A stretch of 64,000 bases of DNA from Pseudoclavibacter terrae (GCF_008831075.1 NZ_WBJX01000001.1:1002515-1066514); one strand, 5' to 3'. Positions 41,331 to 50,561 are shown, numbered from the stretch's first letter. Program-made: numbers and translations. Notes: a model not told the origin generated them from the letters alone.

Positions 41331-42464
41331 CTAGACCAGCGACACGGGCAGCCTGCGGCCGCTGAGCCCCCTCGGCTGCGCGAGCAGCGCATCCGCTGCC
41401 CGCTGCAGGGCGATGCCCGCCGCAGTGGTCGGAGCCTGCCGCAGCAGGGGCGTGCCCGCATCGCCGGACTCGCGCAGTGACTGGCTGACGGGGACCTCGG
41501 CGAGCAGCTCGACGGGGGAGCCGTCCTCACTCAGACGATCAGCGACGGCTCTTCCACCGCCCTCTCCGAAGAGGGCGACACGCTCACCGCCGGCCGAAGC
41601 GAACGGCGACATCGTCTCGATGACGCCGATGACGCGCTGGCCGGTCTTCCTGGCAAGCGCTCCCGAGCGCCAGGCCACTTCGGCCGCCGCGGCCTGGGGC
41701 GTCGTGACGACGACGACCTCGGCTCCCGGCAGCAGTTGCCCGAGGGAGATGGCGATGTCACCGGTTCCCGGCGGCAGGTCGAGAAGCAGGACGTCGAGAT
41801 CGCCGAAGTACACGTCGGTGAGGAACTGCTCGATCGTGCGGTGCAGCATCGGCCCGCGCCAGGCGACCACCTGCGCGCCGTCGCCGAGGAACATGCCGAT
41901 GGAGATGAGCCTCACCCCGTGCGCCTCAGGCGGCACGATCATGTCGCCGACTCGAGTGGGCGAGACGTCGTCCCCCAACCCGAAGAGGCCCGGAATCGAG
42001 TATCCGTGCACGTCCGCGTCGATGAGACCCACGCTGAGCCCGCGTCGGGCGAATGCCGCGGCGAGGTTCGCCGTCACCGTCGACTTCCCGACGCCGCCCT
42101 TGCCGCTCGTCACGGCGATGACACGCGTCAGCGAGTCCTTGCCGAACGGATGCACGCGTCCGGCCCGCGAGCCGCGCAGCCGTTCGGTGAGCGCGGTCCG
42201 CTGCTCACGCGTCATGACGCCCACCTCGAGCTCGTATGGCGCACCGTCGATCGCCGACTCGATCGCAGTCCTCACGTCCCGTTCGATCTGCCGGGCAGCC
42301 GGGCAGCCGACGATCGTGAGGCGGAGCTCGACCTCGAACGACCCGTCCTCGCGCTCGTCGACACGCTCGATCATGCCGAGCTCTGTCAGCGGTCGACGCA
42401 GCTCAGGGTCGCTGACCGCGCCGAGCGCGCCCCAGACAGCGTCAGCGACGGTCACGCCGCTCAC
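41331..42464 (-). CDS. mrp: Mrp/NBP35 family ATP-binding protein (iron-sulfur carrier type)
   Basis: 377-residue P-loop protein. The N-terminal about 95 residues are a MIP18/DUF59 domain (VSDPELRRPLTELGMI); the deviant Walker A VTSGKGGVGKST follows, with IDADVHGYSIP and LDLPPGTGD as in ApbC/Mrp iron-sulfur cluster carriers. The C-terminal CxxC that binds the cluster in E. coli Mrp and NBP35 is absent (sequence IETMSPFASAGGERVALFGEGGG is covered here by IETMSPFASAG and LFGEGGG), so cluster binding is doubtful. ATGA overlap couples it to the DUF1003 gene upstream. Confidence 0.92.
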   Translation of the reverse strand: MSGVTVADAVWGALGAVSDPELRRPLTELGMIERVDEREDGSFEVELRLTIVGCPAARQIERDVRTAIESAIDGAPYELEVGVMTREQRTALTERLRGSRAGRVHPFGKDSLTRVIAVTSGKGGVGKSTVTANLAAAFARRGLSVGLIDADVHGYSIPGLFGLGDDVSPTRVGDMIVPPEAHGVRLISIGMFLGDGAQVVAWRGPMLHRTIEQFLTDVYFGDLDVLLLDLPPGTGDIAISLGQLLPGAEVVVVTTPQAAAAEVAWRSGALARKTGQRVIGVIETMSPFASAGGERVALFGEGGGRAVADRLSEDGSPVELLAEVPVSQSLRESGDAGTPLLRQAPTTAAGIALQRAADALLAQPRGLSGRRLPVSLV

Positions 42465-43120
42465 ACCTGCTCTTCTGCCGACTTCGCCGCGCGCTTCCTG
42501 TCCCGGATGGCTTCCGCACGTCGCCTCGCCGAGTCACTGACTCGCTGCTCCTCGCGCGAGATGGTCTCGGAGCCTTCCTCATCGGGATCGTCGAGGTCCT
42601 CGATGTCCTCGAGCAGAGCGCGCAGCTCGGCCCGGATGAAGTCCTTGGAGGCCAGATCCTTGGTCAGGACGCGCAGCGCCACGATCTCGCGCGCGAGGTA
42701 CTCGAGGTCGGCCGAGTTTCGCTCGGCGCGCTGGCGGTCCTGCGCGATCTGCACGCGGTCGCGGTCATCCTGCCGGTTCTGGGCGAGCAGCAGCATGGGG
42801 GCCGCGTAGGACGCCTGGAGCGAGAGCATGAGCGTCAGGGCGATGAAGCCGAGGTCGGCCGAGTCGAAGCGCAGCTCCACGGGCGCCATCGAGTTCCACA
42901 CGACCCAGAAGATGACGAACAGCGACAGCCCGACGAGGAAGGCGGGGGTGCCCATGGCTCGGGCGAAGGCCTCCATGCCGCGGCCGAACGCATCGCTGCG
43001 CTCGTGGTCGCGGTTCTCAGAGTCGTCTCCACGAGAGTCGCGCCTCGGCTTCGGGCGCGGCCGACGGAGGTGGAGCCCCTTGACCTTCGGGCGCTCGAGA
43101 TCGTCTTCACGACGTGCCAT
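42461..43120 (-). CDS. DUF1003 membrane protein
   Basis: 219 residues: a charged N-terminus, two membrane helices (AFLVGLSLFVIFWVVWNS and LGFIALTLMLSLQASYAAPM) and the conserved LLAQNRQDDRDR of DUF1003, then a long acidic coiled-coil-like tail. Function unknown. It sits in an operon after the MgtE-N/CBS gene (14-bp overlap) and before mrp (ATGA overlap). GGAGG at 43129-43125 with 4-nt spacing supports the ATG. Confidence 0.93.
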   Translation of the reverse strand: MARREDDLERPKVKGLHLRRPRPKPRRDSRGDDSENRDHERSDAFGRGMEAFARAMGTPAFLVGLSLFVIFWVVWNSMAPVELRFDSADLGFIALTLMLSLQASYAAPMLLLAQNRQDDRDRVQIAQDRQRAERNSADLEYLAREIVALRVLTKDLASKDFIRAELRALLEDIEDLDDPDEEGSETISREEQRVSDSARRRAEAIRDRKRAAKSAEEQV

Positions 43121-44447
43121 GAGTCCTCCGGACCACTGGAGAGTTGGCGGGGGCGGTGACTGCGCGCTTCGTGCCGACGCGCTGCGAGACGCGGCTGGGC
43201 ACGACCTCGCCCTCCGCGTCGACCTGTCGCCAGTCCTCTGGCAGGAGGTGATCGAGGACGTCGTCGATCGTCACGACGCCGACGAGGCGGTGCGCCTCGT
43301 CGATGACGGGCAGCGCGACGAGGTCGTAGCTGGCGAGCACGCGGGCAACCTCGGCGTCGCGCATCGTCGTCGGCGCCGGCTCCATCTCGCGGTCGAGGAT
43401 GGTGTCGAGGCGCTCGTGCGGCGGATATCTGAGGAGCCGTTGGAAGTGCACGAGGCCCAGGTACCTGCCAGTCGGCGGCTCGTAGGGGGAGAGCGTCACG
43501 AAGACACTGGTCGCGAGGGCCGCAGGGAGGTCCTTCCGACGGATCAGCACGAGCGCTTCTGCCACCGTCGCATCCCCGGGGAGGATGACGGGATCGGTGG
43601 TCATGAGACCACCAGCGGTGTCCGGTGCGAACTCGAGGAGCATGCGAACCTCTTCCGCCTCCTCCGGGTCCATGCGCTGCAGGAGCGCCTCGCTCTTGAC
43701 CGCGTCCAGCTTGGCCACGAGGTCGGCGGCGTCATCCGGCTGCATCTTGTCGAGCACGTCGGCGGCGTGCTCTTCATCGAGCCACTCGATGATCGTCACC
43801 TGATCGGACTCCCGCATCTCCTCGAGCACATCCGCGAGCCGCTCGTCCGGCAGCATGCTCACGACCTCCTTGAGGCGTGCATCCGGCAGATCGAGGAGCG
43901 CGGTCGCGAAGTCACTCGGCTTCATGTCGGAGTGAGCCGTGAGGAACTGGGTCGCCGCCTGCTGCTCGCCGATCGTCACCTCCGGAGTGACCTCGTCCCA
44001 GGTCGCGAAGCGGGTCGGGCCGGTCCCGAAGAGCTGCTTGCTCTTGCGAGGGAGACGCACGAACAGCTGGCCGACGTTCCAGTACCCCTGCGCGTCCTCC
44101 TCGATCTGGACGTCCTCGATCGTGCCAGTCGCCGTCCCGTCGTTGAAGGTCACGGAGCGGTCGGCGAGGTCCGCGAGCACGCGTACCTCCTGTCCGTGCT
44201 GCACGAACGGGCGCGAGTCGATCTCACCGCTCACGACGATCTGCCCGGAGCCGATCGACTCGACCTGGCGGATCGGGATGAAGATGAGGCGCTTGCTCTT
44301 CGTCTCGACGACGAGCCCGTTGACGCGCGGGGAGTGCGCTGCACGGTACTCGACGATGACGTCGCGCACCTTGCCGATGCGGTCGCCGTCCTCATCGAAG
44401 ACGGGGCACGCGGAAAGTCGCGCTGTAAAGACCTTGGAGACGCTCAC
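43107..44447 (-). CDS. PRC-barrel - MgtE N-domain - CBS protein without a channel domain
   Basis: 446-residue soluble protein. Residues about 8-130 look like PRC-barrel-type beta domains (VFDEDGDRIGKVRDVIVEY), residues about 150-280 are an MgtE N-terminal superhelix (LPDARLKEVVSMLPDERLADVLEEM, here only in part) and residues about 280-410 a CBS pair (GGLMTTDPVILPGDATV, VVTIDDVLDHLLPEDW). The MgtE membrane channel is missing, so it is probably a magnesium- or nucleotide-sensing regulator rather than a transporter. TACCAT ends 6 nt before GTG 44447. First gene of the operon with DUF1003 and mrp. Confidence 0.9.
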   Translation of the reverse strand: MSVSKVFTARLSACPVFDEDGDRIGKVRDVIVEYRAAHSPRVNGLVVETKSKRLIFIPIRQVESIGSGQIVVSGEIDSRPFVQHGQEVRVLADLADRSVTFNDGTATGTIEDVQIEEDAQGYWNVGQLFVRLPRKSKQLFGTGPTRFATWDEVTPEVTIGEQQAATQFLTAHSDMKPSDFATALLDLPDARLKEVVSMLPDERLADVLEEMRESDQVTIIEWLDEEHAADVLDKMQPDDAADLVAKLDAVKSEALLQRMDPEEAEEVRMLLEFAPDTAGGLMTTDPVILPGDATVAEALVLIRRKDLPAALATSVFVTLSPYEPPTGRYLGLVHFQRLLRYPPHERLDTILDREMEPAPTTMRDAEVARVLASYDLVALPVIDEAHRLVGVVTIDDVLDHLLPEDWRQVDAEGEVVPSRVSQRVGTKRAVTAPANSPVVRRTHGTS

Positions 44448-44453
44448 GGACCA

Positions 44454-44459
44454 ATGGTA
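44454..44459 (-). promoter_or_regulatory. -10 TACCAT of the MgtE-N/CBS operon, leaderless
   Basis: Minus-strand TACCAT ends 6 nt before GTG 44447. Confidence 0.6.
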
Positions 44460-44531
44460 GTCGCCCGCGACCGCTCGCCAGCCGATAGCGAACATGTGAC
44501 CGGGCGGCCACGTTTCCGAAGGGCGTGCTGA

Positions 44532-44537
44532 GAGAAT
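44532..44537 (+). promoter_or_regulatory. -10-like GAGAAT of the general stress gene, possible leaderless start
   Basis: GAGAAT (A2, A4, A5, T6 match) ends 6 nt before ATG 44544. Confidence 0.4.
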
Positions 44538-44543
44538 GGCGGC

Positions 44544-45278
44544 ATGACAACCCCAGGCACGACGACACGTGGCGCGCGCAGTCGGTTCCCGAAGGTCCCA
44601 GATGGCGACGTGATCGCGAGCCTCGAGAGCTACGAGGAAGCCCGCGCAGTCGTGGACGGCCTCGCGAAGCAGGACTTCCCGGTCTCGACGGTCTCGATCC
44701 TCGGCAGCCACCTGCGCACCGTCGAGCGCGTCACCGGTCGGATGTCGTTCGGCAAGGCGGCACTCGGCGCGGTCGGCACGGGCGTCATGCTCGGTCTCTT
44801 CGTCGGGCTGCTCGTGCTCATCGTGACGCCGGGGGTCGGATTCGAGACCCTCATCGCGATCCTGCCCGTCGCGATCGGCTTCTCCGTCATCTGGAGCGTC
44901 ATCGGCTACGCGGCGAACCCGCAGCGTCGGCAGTTCACCTCGGTCATGCAGGTCGTCGCGACCCACTTCGATGTGGTCGTACCCCGAGAGCACGCCGGGA
45001 AGGCGCGCGGGCTCCTCGGCACACAGCAGGCACCTGCCGGCGGCATGCCGGCTCAGCAGGCGCCGGTGCAGGCTCCGACGGCCGCACCTGCCGCGCAGCA
45101 GCCCGGGCTCGACTCGCCGGCGCCGGCAGCTGACGCGGCGAACACGGACACCGAAGCCGTCCCCGCAGCGCCCCGCCGCACCTACTCAGAAGCGCAGGCC
45201 GAGCTGCGGCGGCTCGAGCGCGAGAAGCGGGCCCAGCAGGCAGACCAGGGACGGCCGGGGCCAAACGGCACGTCCTGA
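44544..45278 (+). CDS. general stress protein-like (YflT/GSP17M domain) membrane protein
   Basis: 244 residues. The N-terminal GDVIASLESYEEARAVVDGLAKQ is the start of the general stress protein 17M-like domain; two membrane helices (LGAVGTGVMLGLFVGLLVLIV and LIAILPVAIGFSVIWSVIGY) replace its central region, as is common in actinobacterial members. The C-terminal 100 residues are low-complexity Ala/Pro/Gln followed by a charged helix (SEAQAELRRLEREKRAQQ). Function unknown. It diverges from the MgtE-N/CBS operon and converges on the aminopeptidase gene. Confidence 0.85.
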   Translation: MTTPGTTTRGARSRFPKVPDGDVIASLESYEEARAVVDGLAKQDFPVSTVSILGSHLRTVERVTGRMSFGKAALGAVGTGVMLGLFVGLLVLIVTPGVGFETLIAILPVAIGFSVIWSVIGYAANPQRRQFTSVMQVVATHFDVVVPREHAGKARGLLGTQQAPAGGMPAQQAPVQAPTAAPAAQQPGLDSPAPAADAANTDTEAVPAAPRRTYSEAQAELRRLEREKRAQQADQGRPGPNGTS

Positions 45279-45294
45279 GCCAGCGGCCCCGCCG

Positions 45295-46866
45295 CTACTC
45301 GCCGTGGAGACTCGCGAACCACGACTCCACATCCGCGACCGTCCGCGGAATGGCTGAAGACAGGTTCTCGGCGCCGTCGGCCGTCACGAGGATGTCGTCC
45401 TCGATGCGCACGCCGATGCCCCTGAGCTGCTCCGGCACCGTGAGATCGTCCGGCTGCAGGTACAGACCGGGCTCGATTGTGAACACCATGCCCGCCTCGA
45501 GCACGCCGTCGAGATAGAGCTCGCGGCGCGCCTTCGCGCAATCGTGCACATCGATGCCGAGGTGATGGCTCGTGCCGTGCACCATGTAGCGGCGGTAGAG
45601 CTGCTCGGCGGGGTCCGTCTCGCCGACGCCCAGTGGCATGCCGAGCTCCTGCGTGCGCTTGGCGATGACCTCCATCGCCGTGTCGTGGATCGTGCGGAAC
45701 GTGATCCCTGGGCGGACGATCGCGAACGCGGCATCCGCAGCCTCGAGGACGATCTCGTACACGAGGCGCTGCTCCTCGCTGAACCGTCCCGTGACCGGGA
45801 TCGTCCGCGTGATGTCAGCCGTGAACAGCGAGTCGACCTCGACCCCCGCATCCACGAGGATCAGCTCGCCCGCGCGCACCGCACCGGTGTTCTTCGTCCA
45901 GTGGAGGATGCAGGCGTGGCTCCCGGAGGCGGCGATGGTGTCGTAGCCGACGTCGTTGCCCTCGAGGCGCGCCCTCTGCTGGAACACTCCCTCGACGATC
46001 CGCTCCCCGCGCGGGTGGGCCGACGCCTGCGCCAGGGCCGCGACGATGTCGTCGAAGCCCGCGGCCGTGGCCGCGACGGCCTCGCGCATCTGGCCGATCT
46101 CGTAGGCATCCTTCACGAGCCTGAGCTCGCTGAGGTCCTGGGCGAGGAGCGCGTCGTCGGCGAGGAGCTCGTCGAACTCGGCATCGGGGAGCGACATCGT
46201 GCGCCGAGCCTCGTCGACTCGCGCCGTGAGCGCTGCATCGGCCTCGCGAAGCACGAGCGTGCGTGCGTCCGTCACCAGACCGAGCTCGGAGAACTCGGCG
46301 AGATCCCGAGCCGCGACGTCGAGGTCGGCGGCCGTCTGCGCGAGCGATGGACGTGGGCCGATCCAGAACTCACCGATCTCGGAGTTCGCGTAGAACTCGT
46401 CGCTGTCGCGGCCGGCGCGTTCGCGGAAGTACAGCGTCGCGTCGTGGCCATCGTCGACGGGGTCGAGGACCAGGACGGCCCCCGGTTCGGCGTCGGAGCC
46501 CCACCCCGTCAGCTGCGAGAACGCGGAGTGCGCTCGGAAGCGGTAGTCGGTGTCGTTCGAGCGCTGCTTCAGACTCCCCGCTGGGATGACGAGTCGCGCG
46601 CCCCGGTGACGTGCGGAGATCGCATCCCGGTGGGCGGCGGCCGTGGGCACCGACACTCGGGCCTCCGGCAGCGGCTCGTCCCGCTCCGCCCAGCCGCGCA
46701 TGATCTGCGACCGGAACGCGTCGCTCTTGGGCGTCGTGCTGCGGTTCTCGTTGGCAGGCGCTTCGACGGCCCGCGCGCCTTCTTCCACGGCCGACGCCGC
46801 CTCCGTGGCGGATGCTGTGGCAGGTGCTGTGGCGGACAGGGTGCGGGAGCGGTCGGAGGTAGTCAC
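45295..46866 (-). CDS. aminopeptidase P family protein (Xaa-Pro aminopeptidase, M24B)
   Basis: 523-residue manganese peptidase of the pita-bread fold that removes N-terminal residues preceding proline. Metal ligands: LVDAGVEVDSLFTADITRT (two Asp), HGTSHHLGIDVHD (His), FTIEPGLYL (Glu) and RIEDDILVT (Glu). The N-terminal creatinase-like domain spans about residues 60-250 after a low-complexity Ala/Thr/Glu head. GTG 46866 is preferred because GACAAT ends exactly 6 nt upstream; an ATG further upstream (46905) would add a Ser-rich stretch. It follows the EEP gene in the same direction. Confidence 0.93.
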   Translation of the reverse strand: MTTSDRSRTLSATAPATASATEAASAVEEGARAVEAPANENRSTTPKSDAFRSQIMRGWAERDEPLPEARVSVPTAAAHRDAISARHRGARLVIPAGSLKQRSNDTDYRFRAHSAFSQLTGWGSDAEPGAVLVLDPVDDGHDATLYFRERAGRDSDEFYANSEIGEFWIGPRPSLAQTAADLDVAARDLAEFSELGLVTDARTLVLREADAALTARVDEARRTMSLPDAEFDELLADDALLAQDLSELRLVKDAYEIGQMREAVAATAAGFDDIVAALAQASAHPRGERIVEGVFQQRARLEGNDVGYDTIAASGSHACILHWTKNTGAVRAGELILVDAGVEVDSLFTADITRTIPVTGRFSEEQRLVYEIVLEAADAAFAIVRPGITFRTIHDTAMEVIAKRTQELGMPLGVGETDPAEQLYRRYMVHGTSHHLGIDVHDCAKARRELYLDGVLEAGMVFTIEPGLYLQPDDLTVPEQLRGIGVRIEDDILVTADGAENLSSAIPRTVADVESWFASLHGE

Positions 46867-46872
46867 CCCACC

Positions 46873-46878
46873 ATTGTC
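46873..46878 (-). promoter_or_regulatory. -10-like GACAAT of the aminopeptidase gene, leaderless
   Basis: Minus-strand GACAAT ends 6 nt before GTG 46866. Confidence 0.45.
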
Positions 46879-46934
46879 GCGCGGAAAACTGGACGACGCG
46901 GTCACCCGCCGTGGCGCGCTCGAGGGAGACCGCG

Positions 46935-47990
46935 TCAGCTCAGCGACGAGGGGGACAGCTGCGCGAACACGGGGCGGTGGTCGCTGCCCGCCTCATCGCG
47001 CGACACGATCACCTCGAAGCCCGTGACACTCCACTCCGGCGTCGCCATGACGCGGTCGATGTTCGCGCCGAGCAGCGGAGGGACTCCCGCGGTCCAGGTG
47101 CCCACAGCGCCGTTGTCCGTCGCCAGCGCCGCGTCCGCGCACGAGCCGAGCTGGCCCGACCCTCCGTCTCCGAGCCCCGAGAGGTGGTCGAGCGTCGAGT
47201 TGAAGTCCCCGGCGACGATCGTGTTGCTCGTGCACTGAGTCGCCAGCCAGTCGAGGTCGGCCTTCCACGCGTCCATGTTGCCCGGCGTCGGCGAGACGGG
47301 GTGTGCCGCGATGATCGTGGGGCCGCTGCCGTCGACCGGGACCGCGATGACCGTCGGAAGCGTGCTCGTGTCACCGCGGTCGGTGACGACCTCGTAGTCG
47401 CCGAGGTCCGGGGAGATGAGGAGCGTCGTCGACGTGGCCTTGTAGTCCTCGTCGATCGTCTGGGTGTGCACCCACATGGGTGAGCCCGCCTCGGACATCT
47501 GCGCGGCGATCTCCACCCCCAGCTCCTCGGTCGTCTCCGGCAGCACGACGACATCCGCGCCGACTTCCACGGCGAGTTCGGCGATCGAGGGGGAGCCGGG
47601 AGCGTCGCCGCGCGTGTTCCAGCTCAGGATGTTGATGCTGCCCGGCGAGTCGCTCGCGGCGAGGGGCGCACCCAGGCCCCGGTCGAAGAGCACGCCGACC
47701 GTCGATGCGACGAACAGCGCGATGACCAGAGCGGTCATACCGAGGACCGCGCGCGCCTTCCGGGAGGCGAGGACCGGGATGAGCAGGAGCAGGAGGATCG
47801 CCGTCGCCCCGATCGCTACTGGCAGCCGGAACGAGATCGCCTGGGCCACCAGCGGCGCGCGCTGCAGGTCGAGCAGTTGCGGCCAGCCGAGCACGATCGC
47901 CGCGGCGAGCGCGACGAGCCCGAGGAGGATCCCCGCTGCACGGTGGCCGGCGAGAGAGGAACGTCTGGGGTGTGAAGAGCTGCGCGGCAT
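46935..47990 (-). CDS. membrane-anchored endonuclease/exonuclease/phosphatase (EEP) family protein
   Basis: 351 residues. Three N-terminal membrane helices (ILLGLVALAAAIVLGW, LPVAIGATAILLLLLIPVL, VLGMTALVIALFVASTVGV) anchor a periplasmic EEP domain: NILSWNTRGD (Asn), VVLPETTEELG (Glu), HPVSP (His), VAGDFNSTLDHL (Asp, Asn) and AGSDHRPVFAQL (Asp, His) give the full metal-dependent phosphoesterase set. The substrate could be DNA, a lipid or an inositol phosphate. The -10-like TACGCT (48005-48000) ends 9 nt before the ATG, so the leader is very short. Confidence 0.92.
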   Translation of the reverse strand: MPRSSSHPRRSSLAGHRAAGILLGLVALAAAIVLGWPQLLDLQRAPLVAQAISFRLPVAIGATAILLLLLIPVLASRKARAVLGMTALVIALFVASTVGVLFDRGLGAPLAASDSPGSINILSWNTRGDAPGSPSIAELAVEVGADVVVLPETTEELGVEIAAQMSEAGSPMWVHTQTIDEDYKATSTTLLISPDLGDYEVVTDRGDTSTLPTVIAVPVDGSGPTIIAAHPVSPTPGNMDAWKADLDWLATQCTSNTIVAGDFNSTLDHLSGLGDGGSGQLGSCADAALATDNGAVGTWTAGVPPLLGANIDRVMATPEWSVTGFEVIVSRDEAGSDHRPVFAQLSPSSLS

Positions 47991-48064
47991 GACCGCCTCA
48001 GCGTAGCCCCAGAGCCGAAGAGAGGCTGGGAGGCGCGTGGCATTCACTTCAGCACCCCCTGTGA

Positions 48065-48070
48065 TTTGAT
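48065..48070 (+). promoter_or_regulatory. -10-like TTTGAT of the PHP gene, possible leaderless start
   Basis: TTTGAT ends 6 nt before ATG 48077. Confidence 0.35.
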
Positions 48071-48076
48071 CGGAGC

Positions 48077-48952
48077 ATGACCCCCTCCGGCACGCCAGGC
48101 ATCGATCTCCACACCCACTCGGTGGTCTCAGACGGGACCGAGTCGCCTGGTGACGTCGTGCGACAGGCGGCGAGGGCCGGTCTCGACGTCATCGCCCTCA
48201 CCGACCACGACACGACGGCGGGCTGGGCGGACGCCAGCGTCGCGGCGCGGGAGACCGGCGTGACGCTCATCCCCGGCATCGAGTTCTCGTCCCAGCTGAA
48301 CCACGCGAGCATTCACGTGCTCGGCTACCTCATCGACCCCGCGAACGAGATCATGCTGGCCGAGATGCAGCAGGTGCGAGAGTCCAGAGTCTCGCGCGCC
48401 GAGCGGATGGTGCAGATGATCGGCGGCGACCACGACCTCGACTGGGATGACGTGCTCGCCGTCACCGAGCCCGGCGCGACGGTCGGCCGTCCGCATATCG
48501 CGGACGCGCTGGTGTCCAAGGGCATCGTCGAGAGCCGTGTCGCCGCGTTCGAGACCATCCTGCACTGGCGGGGCGGCTACTACGTCGCGCACTACGCGCC
48601 GAGCCCGTTCGAGGCCGTCAGGCTCATCCGGAAGGCCGGTGGGGTGCCCGTGCTCGCGCATCCGGGGTCGAGGGGGAAGCGGGGAATGGCGACCGATGTC
48701 CTCGAGCAGCTGGTGCAGGCGGGCCTCGGTGGGCTCGAGGTGGGCCACAGGGAGAACGACGCGGAGAGCCGGCGACTCCTGCTCGACATCGCGGCTCAGC
48801 ACGACCTCATCGTGACGGGGTCGAGCGACTACCACGGTGCGGGAAAGCCGAACCGACTCGGCGAGAACACGACCGCGCCCGGGCAGCTGCAGCGGATCCT
48901 GGACCAGGCGACGGGCAGCGAGCCCGTGATCGGCGGGGCCAGCCCGCTCTGA
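48077..48952 (+). CDS. PHP domain phosphoesterase
   Basis: 291-residue soluble metal-dependent phosphoesterase of the PHP family, close to the YciV/RNase AM group. The metal motifs are IDLHTHSVVSDG, ALTDHDTTAGW, IPGIEFSS, VGRPHIADAL, VLAHPGSRG and a C-terminal GSSDYHG. Homologues act on nucleotides or 5' RNA ends (established for E. coli RNase AM); the substrate here is not proved. It ends before a strong terminator that is shared with the convergent helicase gene. Confidence 0.92.
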   Translation: MTPSGTPGIDLHTHSVVSDGTESPGDVVRQAARAGLDVIALTDHDTTAGWADASVAARETGVTLIPGIEFSSQLNHASIHVLGYLIDPANEIMLAEMQQVRESRVSRAERMVQMIGGDHDLDWDDVLAVTEPGATVGRPHIADALVSKGIVESRVAAFETILHWRGGYYVAHYAPSPFEAVRLIRKAGGVPVLAHPGSRGKRGMATDVLEQLVQAGLGGLEVGHRENDAESRRLLLDIAAQHDLIVTGSSDYHGAGKPNRLGENTTAPGQLQRILDQATGSEPVIGGASPL

Positions 48953-48997
48953 CCATCCCGACGCCGTCGACGGGCGGCTGAATCTCCGGGAACGCGA

Positions 48998-49025
48998 ACG
49001 GCGCCGAGCTGATGCTCGGCGCCGT
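48998..49025. terminator. bidirectional terminator between PHP and helicase genes
   Basis: ACGGCGCCGAG pairs with CTCGGCGCCGT, 11 bp perfect, loop CTGATG. Confidence 0.75.
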
Positions 49026-49079
49026 CTGCGCTCGTGCAGCGATCGATTCGTCTCGTTGCGGGTGCTCGCTGTCCTGCGA

Positions 49080-50561
49080 CTACTCGCTGGGCTGCGACTC
49101 CTGGCGGGAAGCGCCCGACTCGCTGCCCGCTCCACCGCCGCGACGGCGACGGCGACGGCGAGCTGGGCGCTCTGCTCCCGCCTCGGCGGCAGGCTGCTCG
49201 CCCGAGGCCGTCTCGGCGGCGGGCGCCTGGCCCTCTGGAGCGGCAGTCGAGTCGTCGCTGCGGCGACGCGAGCGTGAACGAGCTGGCCGCTCCGACGAGC
49301 CTCGCGTCGACGAGCCTCCGCGCTCACCGCGCTCAGTCGAGCTGTGGCGGCTGCCTGGCGACTGCACCTCGCGCTTCGGCGCCGCGATGCGGCCCTTCGT
49401 GCCTTCCGGGATGCGCATGTCGGCGTAGAAGTGCGGGGATGAGGAGTACGTCTCGACGGGCTCCTCCGCTCCGAGCTCGAGCGCCTTCGAGATGAGCGCC
49501 CACTTGTGCAGGTCGTCCCAGTCGATGAAGGTCACGGCGATGCCGGTGTTGCCGGCGCGCCCCGTGCGGCCCACACGGTGGAGGTAGGCCTTCTCGTCCT
49601 CGGGGATCGTGTGGTTGATGACGTGCGACACGTCGTCGACGTCGATGCCGCGAGCCGCGACGTCGGTCGCGATGAGCACGTCCTTCTTGCCGGCCTTGAA
49701 GGCCGCCATGGCACGCTCGCGCTGCTCCTGGTTGAGGTCGCCGTGGACGGCTGCGGCCTTGAAGCCACGGTCGGTGAGCTCCTCCATGAGCTTCGCCGCT
49801 GCACGCTTGGTGCGCGTGAAGATGACGGTCTTCCCGCGGCCCTCGGCCTGCAGGATGCGGGCGATCATCTCGTCCTTGTCGAGCGGGTGGGCCCGGTAGA
49901 TGACGTGCTCGATGTTCGCCTGCGTGATGCCCTCATCCGGGTCGGTCGCGCGGATGTGGATCGGCTTCGTCATGAAGCGACGGGCGAGGGCGACGATCGG
50001 CCCCGGCATGGTCGCGGAGAAGAGCATGGTGTGGCGCGTCGCCGGCGTCTGCGCGAAGAGGCGCTCGATGTCGGAGAGGAAGCCGAGGTCGAGCATCTTG
50101 TCGGCCTCGTCGAGCACCATCTCGCGCACGTTCGAGAGGTTGAGCATGCGCTGCTGCGCGAGGTCGAGGAGACGGCCCGGGGTGCCGACGACGATCTGGG
50201 CGCCGGCCTTGAGCTGCTCGATCTGGCCCTCGTACGCCTTGCCGCCGTAGATCGGGACGACGGTCGTGGTGCGGCCGGAGACTGCGATCTCGAGGTCTTC
50301 GTAGACCTGGACCGCGAGCTCGCGGGTGGGCACGACGACCAGCGCCTGCACGCCGTGGGCCGGGTCGAGGCCGAGCCGCTGGATGAGGGGGAGGCCGAAG
50401 CCGAAGGTCTTGCCAGTGCCGGTCTTGGCCTGGCCGATGATGTCCTGCCCGCTCAGCGCGAGAGGAATCGTCTGCTCCTGGATGGGGAACGGCTCTGTGA
50501 TGCCGTGTCCCTCGAGCGCCGAGACGATGTCGGCATCGATGGAAAGGTCGGAGAACTTCAC
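49080..50561 (-). CDS. DEAD-box RNA helicase (RhlE/CsdA-like)
   Basis: 493-residue ATP-dependent RNA helicase. Motifs in order: PFPIQEQTIP (Q), AKTGTGKT (I), PTRELA (Ia), GTPGRLLD (Ib), VLDEADKML (II), FSATMP (III), VIFTRTKRAA (IV), ATDVAARGID (V), HRVGRTGRAG (VI). The last about 110 residues are a disordered Arg/Ser/Gly/Ala-rich tail ending in blocks of arginine, likely for RNA binding. The homologue Rv3211 holds the same place in mycobacteria. GTG 50561 has AGGGCG 8 nt upstream; the leader is about 76 nt if TAGACT (50649-50644) is the -10. Confidence 0.94.
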   Translation of the reverse strand: MKFSDLSIDADIVSALEGHGITEPFPIQEQTIPLALSGQDIIGQAKTGTGKTFGFGLPLIQRLGLDPAHGVQALVVVPTRELAVQVYEDLEIAVSGRTTTVVPIYGGKAYEGQIEQLKAGAQIVVGTPGRLLDLAQQRMLNLSNVREMVLDEADKMLDLGFLSDIERLFAQTPATRHTMLFSATMPGPIVALARRFMTKPIHIRATDPDEGITQANIEHVIYRAHPLDKDEMIARILQAEGRGKTVIFTRTKRAAAKLMEELTDRGFKAAAVHGDLNQEQRERAMAAFKAGKKDVLIATDVAARGIDVDDVSHVINHTIPEDEKAYLHRVGRTGRAGNTGIAVTFIDWDDLHKWALISKALELGAEEPVETYSSSPHFYADMRIPEGTKGRIAAPKREVQSPGSRHSSTERGERGGSSTRGSSERPARSRSRRRSDDSTAAPEGQAPAAETASGEQPAAEAGAERPARRRRRRRGGGAGSESGASRQESQPSE

